This document shows positions 1 to 5,278 of a stretch of DNA of 5,603 nt, piece by piece. Below the pieces are notes generated by a model that worked only from the letters and a program-made list of their open reading frames with translations, had not been told where the DNA came from and did not search any database. The stretch comes from Planctomycetota bacterium (GTDB lineage: Bacteria; Planctomycetota; Planctomycetia; Isosphaerales; Isosphaeraceae): the NCBI GenBank assembly GCA_021778575.1, contig JAJYCH010000364.1, positions 1-5,603 of the forward strand. The letters are read 5' to 3'. The stretch's first letter is position 1; each line of letters starts with the position of its first letter. A program made the position numbers and the translations under genes.

Positions 1-2559
1 GTCGTTGCCCGCCATCGCCCAGTGATGCGCCAGGAGCGGGAAATAGGCCGATAGCTCGCCATCGAGCGTCCCCTCGTACCATTCGGCGACCTCGTGATGG
101 AGCCGCCGCCGATGGGCGAACGGCAGACGGTCGTAAACCACGTCGCGGGTGATCACGTGGCGGAACAGGTAAGTCAGGTCGGGCTCGGGTTCGTCGGGCT
201 CGATCAGGTCCAGCTTCGCGAGTTCGTCGAGATGTTCGGGGACCTCGGACCGCTCCGGCTCGATCGGATAGACATCCTGCAACAACCGGAGGCTGAACAA
301 CCGGCCGATCACGCTGGCGACCTTCAGCGCCATCTGTTCGGAGGGGCTCAGACGGTCGATCCGGTCGTTGATGATTCCCTCAACCGAGTCGGGAATTCCC
401 ACGCCATCGAGGTTGACCCCCGGCGCGACGTGGCACTGTCGGCCCTCGATGACGATCAGCCCGGCATCGCGCAAGGCGAACGAGAGTTCCTCGCAGAACA
501 GCGGATTCCCCTGCGTTTTCTGGAGGATCAACTCCTCGATGGCCGGCGGTAAGTCGTCGACTTCCAGCCGCTGGCAGGCCAGCGAGAGCGACTCGATCGG
601 CGAGAGCTGGCCCAGCGGCAGGACGTTGTCGGCCAGGCCGATCAGAACTTGATGCTGCTCGAACAGAATCGTGGTCCGGGGCCGTGAAGTGACGATGAGG
701 AGCAAATTTCCCGGCTCGCGGGCCAATCGAAGGGTCAAGGCCCACGAGGCCGAATCCATCCAGTGGGCGTCCTCCATGACCAGGATCGTCGGTCGGAACG
801 CGGCGACCTTGCGCACGATCCGCAGGAGCAGATCGTTGGTCGTGTCGGCTCGGGCCTGACCGATCATGGGCGCGGTCCGCTCGTTCTCCGCCAGTTCGAT
901 CGGCAGGACAACATTCAGCAGCGGCGCGAGTTCGGCGTCCTCCCCCAGCCATTGCTTGCCTCTTTCGATCCGGACCTCGGGGTCGACTCCCTCGACCTCG
1001 CCGAACAGCGACGTGAACAACGGCCGCCAGGCGTGATACGGCGTGGTTCGCTGGATCGCGTCGGCCGAACCGATCAGACCGGTGACGCCTTGAGCCGCGG
1101 CGCGTTCGATCAGGTCGCTGACCAGTTGCGACTTGCCGATCCCCGGTTCTCCTTCGATCACCACGGACCCCCCTCGACCATTCCGAAGAGCGTCGAGCCG
1201 GTCGGTCAGGACCGATTGTTCGACCAGCCGGCCGATGATCCCGCGAGGTTCGCCGCAGTCGGGCAACGCGCCGAGCGGCCGGAACAAGGCGACCGTCCCT
1301 TCGATTCCCTTCAGAGTTCGCGGCGGCAGAGCCTGAAACTCGAAACAGGACCGGGTTGCCCGGGCGGTCGCTTCATCGCAGAGAATCCCATGATCATCGA
1401 GATGCGCAGCCTGCATCAGTCGAGCGGCGAGGTTGACGACCCGGCCGATGATGGTGTACTCGCGACGCCGGGCGTTGCCGATCTCGCCGCAATAAACCCG
1501 TCCCTTGGCCACGCCGATCGAGCAGCGGACGCCGATGGCCGACAGTCGCTCGAAGATCGACAAGCCGGCCTGAACCGCCCGTCGGGCATCGTCACGATGC
1601 GCCAGCGGCGGCAGCCCCAGCGCGGCGACCACCGTCGTTCCTTTTTCATCCACGCTCAGCTTGTTCAGGCTTCCTTCCTGAAGATAAAGCCCGGCCTGCA
1701 CTTCATGGACGATCTTCCGGGCTCGTTCGAGAGCGTCGGGACGATCGGAATCGGTTGGCGGAAGGTTCACGAACAGAACGCTGACCGGTCGAAGCTCGCC
1801 CAGCCACTCGGTCTGACCGGCGTCGACCCGCGACCGGATCGCCGCCGGGATCAGCGATCGGAGTAACGCGGTCTGCTCGCCACCCACCGGGGGTGAATCG
1901 AGCGGTCGAGGGGTGATCCGTCGAGCCTGGCGAATCCGGTACAGCCCCTCGCCGACCGGCAGGCCGACGCAGTCGTGACCCACCAGGGACCAGGCTTCGG
2001 CCGAGAGAACGACGTCGCCGGGCTTGGCCTTGTGCTCGGCCTGGCCCATCTGGACCAGGGGCGATCCGGCCAGGAGCAGTTCCCAGCGATCGTGGAGCCC
2101 GCCGACGAACATCGCGACGACCTCACCCGCGCCGATCCCGATCTTGCAGGTCAGTCGAATTCCGTCGGCGACCTCGACGTTCTGAAGCGTCTCGCCGACC
2201 GCCAGTCCACAGAGCGAGGCTCTTAACGTTGCCTCGGCCAGTGTCTCGTCGTCGCGAACCGGCCAGACGGCGATGAGCGCGTCGCCCGCCATCTTGACCA
2301 CGTCGCCGCCATGCTCGGCGATCCGCTCGATCAGCCGATCAAAGTACAGGTTCAAGGCCGAGGTTAACTCCTCGGCACCGATCACCCCCTTCGCCGCCAG
2401 CCGCTCGGTCAGGATCGTGAATCCTGAGATATCGGCGAACAGAACGGCACCGAGGGTCCTGGTCATCACCTGATCGCCAAACCCCGAGGCTCGACTCTCC
2501 AGCCGGTCGCGGATCAGGGTCGGCACATAAGCGGCGATGACCTCGTCGGACGCGGACAT
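1..2559 (-). CDS. Tandem class III adenylate/guanylate cyclase with STAND/AAA ATPase, soluble-adenylyl-cyclase-like (3' end outside window)
   Basis: Predicted cytosolic enzyme making cyclic nucleotide, most likely cAMP from ATP. The frame is open from ATG 2559 to the window edge (853 codons, no stop), with no membrane segment before the first catalytic domain. Cyclase domain 1 spans about residues 33-210: FADISGFT at 41-48 (metal Asp D43) and KMAGDALIAVW at 89-99 (second metal Asp D93). Cyclase domain 2 spans about 255-430: LNKLSVDEKG at 298-307 and EYTIIGRVVNLAAR at 367-380. The second domain has FVNL (N265) where a catalytic first domain has Asp. The NTPase follows: Walker A GEPGIGKS at 470-477, Walker B ILVMEDAHWMD at 592-602, GNPLFCEEL at 684-692. 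FRHVITRDVVYDRL (799-812) then resembles the lead into the helical repeats usual in this family. Domain order and residues parallel mammalian ADCY10. A GGGGAG ribosome binding site supports this start. Cyclase and NTPase identity is certain; product specificity and regulation are inferred. Confidence 0.93.
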   Translation of the reverse strand, partial: MSASDEVIAAYVPTLIRDRLESRASGFGDQVMTRTLGAVLFADISGFTILTERLAAKGVIGAEELTSALNLYFDRLIERIAEHGGDVVKMAGDALIAVWPVRDDETLAEATLRASLCGLAVGETLQNVEVADGIRLTCKIGIGAGEVVAMFVGGLHDRWELLLAGSPLVQMGQAEHKAKPGDVVLSAEAWSLVGHDCVGLPVGEGLYRIRQARRITPRPLDSPPVGGEQTALLRSLIPAAIRSRVDAGQTEWLGELRPVSVLFVNLPPTDSDRPDALERARKIVHEVQAGLYLQEGSLNKLSVDEKGTTVVAALGLPPLAHRDDARRAVQAGLSIFERLSAIGVRCSIGVAKGRVYCGEIGNARRREYTIIGRVVNLAARLMQAAHLDDHGILCDEATARATRSCFEFQALPPRTLKGIEGTVALFRPLGALPDCGEPRGIIGRLVEQSVLTDRLDALRNGRGGSVVIEGEPGIGKSQLVSDLIERAAAQGVTGLIGSADAIQRTTPYHAWRPLFTSLFGEVEGVDPEVRIERGKQWLGEDAELAPLLNVVLPIELAENERTAPMIGQARADTTNDLLLRIVRKVAAFRPTILVMEDAHWMDSASWALTLRLAREPGNLLLIVTSRPRTTILFEQHQVLIGLADNVLPLGQLSPIESLSLACQRLEVDDLPPAIEELILQKTQGNPLFCEELSFALRDAGLIVIEGRQCHVAPGVNLDGVGIPDSVEGIINDRIDRLSPSEQMALKVASVIGRLFSLRLLQDVYPIEPERSEVPEHLDELAKLDLIEPDEPEPDLTYLFRHVITRDVVYDRLPFAHRRRLHHEVAEWYEGTLDGELSAYFPLLAHHWAMAGND

Positions 2560-2708
2560 GAAAACGAACTCCCCGGGGACGCGACGAAGGCACGACAGAT
2601 TGTCCGGCGATTGACCCCACCAAAGCAAGACCGAGCCGCCTTGGAGCCGCGAGCGACTTCCGGTTCGCCGTCTCGCAGGGCGTGACTGTCGATTATCGGG
2701 ATTCTTTC
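2560..2708. other. Gene-free spacer upstream of the cyclase gene
   Basis: This stretch should hold the promoter and leader of the minus-strand cyclase gene. No recognisable protein, RNA gene or convincing sigma-70 pair was found. The best candidate on the minus strand, TTGCTT followed 18 nt later by GACAAT, is too weak to call. The rest of the divergent spacer (2709-3087) holds the repeat element and pilin relic described separately. Confidence 0.5.
2569..2574 (-). promoter_or_regulatory. Ribosome binding site of the cyclase-ATPase gene
   Basis: On the minus strand GGGGAG lies 9 nt before the ATG at 2559-2557. It supports that ATG over an upstream extension: the frame stays open to a stop at 2710-2712, but only a non-ATG start (TTG at 2628-2626) was noticed there, without a comparable site. 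Confidence 0.55.
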
Positions 2709-2717
2709 GTCAGGTTT

Positions 2718-2734
2718 CCCCGGATTTTCCGGGG
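2718..2734. repeat. Perfect 7-bp palindrome in the outer left arm
   Basis: CCCCGGA (2718-2724), loop TTT, TCCGGGG (2728-2734). The corresponding site in the right outer arm (about 2934-2951) keeps the same shape on the minus strand, with one G-C pair replaced by a G.U-type pair. It has no following T-run, so it is not a convincing intrinsic terminator. Confidence 0.6.
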
Positions 2735-2759
2735 GCCTGCGGACGGATTGGTGATCTGC

Positions 2760-2886
2760 AGTGCGAGAGCTTGCTCTCGCCTTGCTTCGTGGGGCTTGCT
2801 CCACGGTCCTGATCCGGAAACCGTTGGCCAGGTCACTCGGCTCGGAGCAAGCTCCGGTCGCCAGAGCGAGAGCAAGCTCTCGCACT
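2760..2886. repeat. Array of four short palindromes with TT or AA centres, arranged as two inverted pairs
   Basis: The four palindromes are: 2763-2780, GCGAGAGC-TT-GCTCTCGC, perfect 8-bp arms; 2788-2805, CGTGGGGC-TT-GCTCCACG, 8-bp arms with one G.T pair; 2843-2856, CGGAGC-AA-GCTCCG, perfect 6-bp arms; 2866-2883, GCGAGAGC-AA-GCTCTCGC, perfect 8-bp arms. The left pair has TT centres and the right pair AA, as expected for inversion. Centre-to-centre distance is 25 bp in both pairs, and the whole block is symmetric about position 2823. Transcribed or single-stranded, it could form four small hairpins or one long imperfect hairpin. The GCTTGC core recalls Pseudomonas-type REP sequences, but the GTAG tetranucleotide used by RAYT transposases was not seen beside the hairpins. 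Confidence 0.85.
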
Positions 2887-2979
2887 CCAGAGGGCTTCCT
2901 CGCGCGAAGCTATTCAAGGATAGGCCCGACCAGAGCCCCCCAGAAAATCCGGGTACACCCTGTCGCGGTTAACTCGGTT

Positions 2980-3066
2980 CATCGCTCCGGTTTTACCTTG
3001 ATCGTACGGGTCGTGATCGCGATAATCGCGGGCCTGATCGCACTGCTGTTGCCTGTCGTCCAGTCT
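2980..3066 (+). pseudogene. Decayed N-terminal fragment of a DUF1559-type pseudopilin
   Basis: The plus frame starting at 2980 reads HRSGFTLIVRVVIAIIAG and then LIALLLPVVQS. This is very close to the planctomycete DUF1559 prepilin start, typically RSGFTLIELLVVIAII followed by a V/ALIALLLPAVQ stretch. Visible damage: no ATG precedes the prepilin peptidase site G/FTLI, the conserved Glu at position 5 of the mature protein is gone, one codon is missing relative to the usual LIELLVV run, and the AREAARR stretch that normally follows is replaced by LLIDGG. Nothing downstream resembles the rest of a roughly 300-residue DUF1559 protein. The frame runs without a stop into the zinc-ribbon gene, so a fused membrane-anchored form starting at a TTG or GTG (for example 2998 or 3013) cannot be excluded. 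A relic is the simpler reading. Confidence 0.6.
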
Positions 3067-3087
3067 CTCCTAATCGACGGTGGCCCG

Positions 3088-3393
3088 ATGCGTATCACGT
3101 TTTCGTGTCCGAACTGTGAGAAGTCGTACGATCTGCCGATCAACCTGGTCGGCAAGAAGGCACGCTGCAAGAAATGCTCGGCCGAATTCGTGATCCCCGC
3201 GCCGATCGAACCGGATCGCCAGGAACCACCGCCGCCGCTCCCTTCGCTGGACGAGACCTTGATCACTCCTGGCCCACCGCCTCCCTCGGAACCAGTCGAA
3301 TTCGCGATCGACGATGATGAAGACGACGACGACGACGACGAACCCTGGCCCGATTACGCCCTCTCCCCCTCCGATCCCCCGCCCAAATCCTGA
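3088..3393 (+). CDS. Small MJ0042-type zinc-ribbon protein with proline-rich linker and acidic tail
   Basis: Encodes 101 residues. Residues 1-39 form a zinc ribbon: C7-P-N-C10, then GKKARC27KKC30, followed by a hydrophobic FVIP. Four cysteines in two CxxC pairs is the zinc-binding pattern of the MJ0042/zf ribbon often found at the N-terminus of planctomycete proteins. Residues 40-70 are rich in proline (runs of four at 47-50 and 63-66). Residues 75-85 are entirely acidic, with six consecutive Asp from a GAC repeat. There is no membrane helix or enzyme domain from this ATG. Family members commonly continue into a transmembrane or enzymatic part, so this looks like a stand-alone ribbon plus disordered tail; its partner is unknown. 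The ATG was chosen because the ribbon starts right after it. The upstream ribosome site is poor (GGTGG only 4 nt away), so the start is less secure than the protein. Confidence 0.7.
   Translation: MRITFSCPNCEKSYDLPINLVGKKARCKKCSAEFVIPAPIEPDRQEPPPPLPSLDETLITPGPPPPSEPVEFAIDDDEDDDDDDEPWPDYALSPSDPPPKS
3322..3339 (+). repeat. GAC trinucleotide tract, six units
   Basis: Six consecutive GAC codons encode Asp 79-84 in the acidic tail of the zinc-ribbon protein. Changes in unit number would keep the frame and only alter the length of the acidic run. Confidence 0.85.
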
Positions 3394-3420
3394 ATTCCCG
3401 ACCTCCCCAACCGGTAAGGC

Positions 3421-3449
3421 TTGGATCTTTGACCGGCAAATGTTAAACT
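3421..3449 (+). promoter_or_regulatory. Possible sigma-70-like promoter ahead of the 73-aa membrane protein
   Basis: TTGGAT (3421-3426), a 17-nt spacer, then TAAACT (3444-3449) preceded by the extended -10 dinucleotide TG at 3441-3442. It lies in the 146-bp gap after the zinc-ribbon stop and would leave a leader of roughly 80 nt before the ATG at 3540. Both hexamers are imperfect, and the match is by eye. Confidence 0.22.
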
Positions 3450-3539
3450 TCGGGGAGTGAGCTGCGAAAGATCGTCGCTCGGTTTCGGTCCGATCCTTGA
3501 AAGCGCCCGGCAACCGTCGCGAGGATCAGGGCACTCACC

Positions 3540-3761
3540 ATGATCTCGTACAAGCAATACAAGCTGCTGGCTTTCCTCTCGGTGGGTGCTTTCTGGGGGA
3601 CGATCTGCCTGTACGCGATGGGCCTGGCTGCTCTCGGTCTCATGGATGGGACGTCTGTCCTGCCCTACTTTGGTGCGATCCTCCTGGGATCAACGCTGAC
3701 TTTCTCGTTTGCCATGATCAAGATGCGTTCGCTGTTGCGCAAGAACCCGCGGGGTCGCTGA
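3540..3761 (+). CDS. Small protein with two predicted membrane helices, unrecognised
   Basis: Encodes 73 residues and matches no family I recognise. The N-terminus (K5, K8) is basic. A hydrophobic segment covers about residues 9-34 and includes FLSVGAFWGTICLYAMG. A short polar turn (D36, G37, T38, S39) follows, then a second helix at about 40-60. The tail from K61 is strongly basic (KMRSLLRKNPRGR). Positive charges at both ends predict both termini in the cytoplasm with a short loop outside. CAGGG at 3527-3531, 8 nt before the ATG, could serve as ribosome site. The stop is 42 bp before the DUF1501 start, close enough for co-transcription, but nothing links the functions. A longer overlapping frame (3497-4039) has no family resemblance and runs into the DUF1501 gene, so this frame is preferred. 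Confidence 0.58.
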   Translation: MISYKQYKLLAFLSVGAFWGTICLYAMGLAALGLMDGTSVLPYFGAILLGSTLTFSFAMIKMRSLLRKNPRGR

Positions 3762-3803
3762 CCTCATTCGCCCCGTTCCTTCTCAACGACAGGGGAATCC
3801 GCC

Positions 3804-5189
3804 ATGCCCCGACTCGACCCGACGACATCCGGCCCCGGGCAACCACTGAACCGGCGTTCGTTCCTCCAGGTTGGCTATTCCGGCCTGCTGGGGATGAGCC
3901 TGCCCGGTCTCCTGGCCGGTCGAGCCTCGGCAACGGTCTCGGCCGCGAAACCAGGCCGGGCGAAATCGGTCATCGTGATCCTGCTCAGCGGCGGGCTGGG
4001 CCAGCACGACTCGTTCGACATGAAGCCCGAGGCGCCTGATGGTATCCGGGGCGAGTTCAAGCCGATCGATACCAGCGTCCCCGGTATCCGGATCTGCGAG
4101 CACCTGCCCGCGCTCGCGGCCCGGATGAACAAGCTGGCGGTCGTCCGTTCGATGGCTCATCCCGAGGGGAACCACCTCCTGGCCGTTCACCGGGTCTTGA
4201 CCGGCCAGGTCTCGAGCCCGAGAGGGGCCAGCGACCTCGACCGGGTCGCCTCGCGCGACGACTTTCCCTGTTACGCCGCCGTGCTCGACAAGCTCCACCG
4301 GCGCGACGACGGCATCCCCAACGGCGTGGCGCTTCCGTTGCGGCTGGTCGAAGGGCCGCTGACCTGGCCGGGGCAGGACGCCGGTTTTCTCGGGCCTCGG
4401 CACGATCCCTGGCAGCTCCGGCTCGACCCGAACAAGCCCGAGTCCAAGGACGATAGCCTGGCCTTGCCGACCGGGCTCGATTCAGATCGGCTCCATCGTC
4501 GCCGTCACCTGCTCGGACAGGCCGCCCTGCCCTCGCCGGGCGATTCGTTTGTCGACCAGCAAGACGCGGCGCTCGCCATGCTTTGCAACGGTCGAGTCGG
4601 CAAGGCGCTCGACGTCGATCGCGAAGATCCTCGGATCGTCGATCGCTACGGCCACCATACGTTCGGCCGGTCGCTCTTGACCGCCCGGCGACTGGTCGAG
4701 GCCGGCGTGCCGATCGTCCAGGCGTCGATGGGAATTGTCCAGACCTGGGACACTCACGTCGCGAATTTCCCTCGACTGAAAGACAGCCTGCTCCCCGCGC
4801 TCGACAAGGCGGTCTCGACCTTGCTCGACGACCTCGAATCGCGCGGATTGCTCGACGAGACGCTGGTGGTGATGCTCTCCGAGTTCGGCCGGACCCCCAA
4901 GATCAGCGAGCTGACCCCCGGCGCCGTACCGGGCCGCGACCACTGGCCGAAGGTGTTCCCGGCCGTTTTCGCGGGCGGTGGAGTGGTTGGCGGCCAGTTG
5001 ATCGGCAAGTCCGACCGGTTGGGAGCCTATCCCCTCTCGCGCTCGTTCGGCCCGCCCGACCTCGCCGCGACGATCTACAACGCGCTCGGGGTCGATCCCG
5101 AGACCGAATTGCGCGACCGGCTCGGTCGCCCGCTCCGGCTCTGTTCGGGCGAGGTCATGACGCCGCTGTACACCACGGCGGCGGTCTGA
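3804..5189 (+). CDS. DUF1501 family protein with Tat signal (alkaline phosphatase/sulfatase-like fold)
   Basis: Complete, 461 residues. It opens with a twin-arginine signal: NRRSFLQVG at 16-24, a hydrophobic stretch to about L37, and a likely cleavage site after RASA (residue 43), so the protein is probably exported folded. Hallmarks in order: LLSGGLGQHDSFDMKPEAP (60-78), with Asp 69 and 72 where the family has GGPSxxDxFDPKP; GEFKPIDTSVPGI and CEHLPALA; TWDTH (314-318); SEFGRTPK (359-366); GRDHW (377-381); near the end PPDLAATIYNALGVDPETEL. DUF1501 proteins are abundant in planctomycetes and distantly related to alkaline phosphatases and sulfatases; their substrate is generally unknown. Many sit beside DUF1549/DUF1553 cytochrome-like genes, but none is present here. 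AGGGGA at 3791-3796, 7 nt before the ATG, supports the start. One departure is Leu65-Gly66 in place of the usual Pro-Ser. Confidence 0.96.
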   Translation: MPRLDPTTSGPGQPLNRRSFLQVGYSGLLGMSLPGLLAGRASATVSAAKPGRAKSVIVILLSGGLGQHDSFDMKPEAPDGIRGEFKPIDTSVPGIRICEHLPALAARMNKLAVVRSMAHPEGNHLLAVHRVLTGQVSSPRGASDLDRVASRDDFPCYAAVLDKLHRRDDGIPNGVALPLRLVEGPLTWPGQDAGFLGPRHDPWQLRLDPNKPESKDDSLALPTGLDSDRLHRRRHLLGQAALPSPGDSFVDQQDAALAMLCNGRVGKALDVDREDPRIVDRYGHHTFGRSLLTARRLVEAGVPIVQASMGIVQTWDTHVANFPRLKDSLLPALDKAVSTLLDDLESRGLLDETLVVMLSEFGRTPKISELTPGAVPGRDHWPKVFPAVFAGGGVVGGQLIGKSDRLGAYPLSRSFGPPDLAATIYNALGVDPETELRDRLGRPLRLCSGEVMTPLYTTAAV

Positions 5190-5208
5190 GTGAGATCGTT
5201 CTGGCTGA

Positions 5209-5262
5209 CGGACGAGATTCCGGCGATAATACCGTGAAGATACGGTGAGCGAATCTCGTTCG
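5209..5262 (+). promoter_or_regulatory. Nested inverted repeat immediately ahead of the phosphotransferase ribosome site
   Basis: The outer arms ACGAGATTC (5212-5220) and GAATCTCGT (5251-5259) are perfectly complementary. They extend outward through G.T, G-C and C-G pairs to 5209/5262, giving about 12 bp. Within the 30-nt loop a second stem pairs ACCGT (5231-5235) with ACGGT (5242-5246) around a 6-nt loop. The structure starts 19 nt after the DUF1501 stop and ends one base before the AAAGGG ribosome site. No T-run follows, so a leader hairpin affecting translation or a protein-binding operator is more likely than a terminator. No known riboswitch or regulator site was recognised. Confidence 0.5.
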
Positions 5263-5268
5263 AAAGGG
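5263..5268 (+). promoter_or_regulatory. Ribosome binding site of the phosphotransferase gene
   Basis: AAAGGG, 10 nt before the ATG at 5279. It directly abuts the inverted repeat, so folding of that leader could influence its accessibility. Confidence 0.5.
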
Positions 5269-5278
5269 TCAGTCCTTC

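Larger units (their letters stand above)
2709..2964. repeat. 256-bp imperfect inverted duplication made of REP-like palindromes
   Basis: Two related half-elements face each other. The outer arms are 2709-2746 and the reverse complement of 2926-2964; by eye they agree at 30 of 38 positions with one single-base gap, sharing a CCCGGATTTTC core. Inside them lie the inner arms 2760-2780 and 2866-2886, 21 nt each and perfectly complementary. The spacer between outer and inner arm is 13 nt on the left and 39 nt on the right, so the halves are not simple mirror copies. The right spacer carries a further small palindrome (GCTTC 2894-2898, GAAGC 2906-2910). No transposase gene and no target-site duplication were seen. 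The design resembles a REP doublet (BIME-like) or a non-autonomous miniature element; membership of a genome-wide family is inference. Confidence 0.7.

Noticed and set aside
380..952. 190-codon open frame on the minus strand
   Set aside because: It overlaps the cyclase-ATPase gene in another frame of the same strand and is low-complexity Arg/Ala/Gly-rich, without motifs.
763..1866. 367-codon open frame on the plus strand
   Set aside because: It lies entirely opposite the cyclase-ATPase gene, whose motifs (Walker A and B, cyclase signatures) are unmistakable. It has no recognisable family features and is a by-product of GC-rich codon use. The same applies to 94-552, 368-652, 1975-2226 and 2273-2473.
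2718..2734. Terminator hairpin for one of the divergent genes
   Set aside because: The stem is strong but no T-run follows on either strand, and it lies upstream of both flanking genes, so termination there makes little sense.
2760..2886. CRISPR array
   Set aside because: The repeats are palindromes of differing stem sequence arranged as inverted pairs, not direct repeats with regular unique spacers, and no cas gene is present.
2514..2917. Minus-strand open frames across the repeat region (2514-2885, 2693-2917)
   Set aside because: They read through the palindromes, overlap the cyclase start or each other, and show no family features.
3018..3030. Short palindrome CGCGATAATCGCG
   Set aside because: It falls in the codons for the conserved Ile-Ala-Ile-Ile-Ala segment of the pilin relic, which explains it without a separate regulatory role.
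2761..3087. Upstream extension of the zinc-ribbon frame to a GTG at 2761
   Set aside because: It would translate straight through the palindrome array and the pilin relic. The repeat sequence explains the open frame, and the zinc ribbon starts naturally at ATG 3088.
3409..3435. Possible stem CCGGT...ACCGG after the zinc-ribbon stop
   Set aside because: Only five pairs with a loop of about 16 nt and no T-run; too weak for a terminator.
3497..4039. 180-codon plus-strand frame overlapping the small membrane protein and the DUF1501 start
   Set aside because: It conflicts with the DUF1501 gene, whose Tat signal and ribosome site are clear, and has no motif of its own.
4583..5248. 221-codon plus frame, and minus frames at 3783-4403 and 4482-4943, inside the DUF1501 gene
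   Set aside because: All overlap the conserved DUF1501 coding frame and are Arg/Pro-rich shadows.
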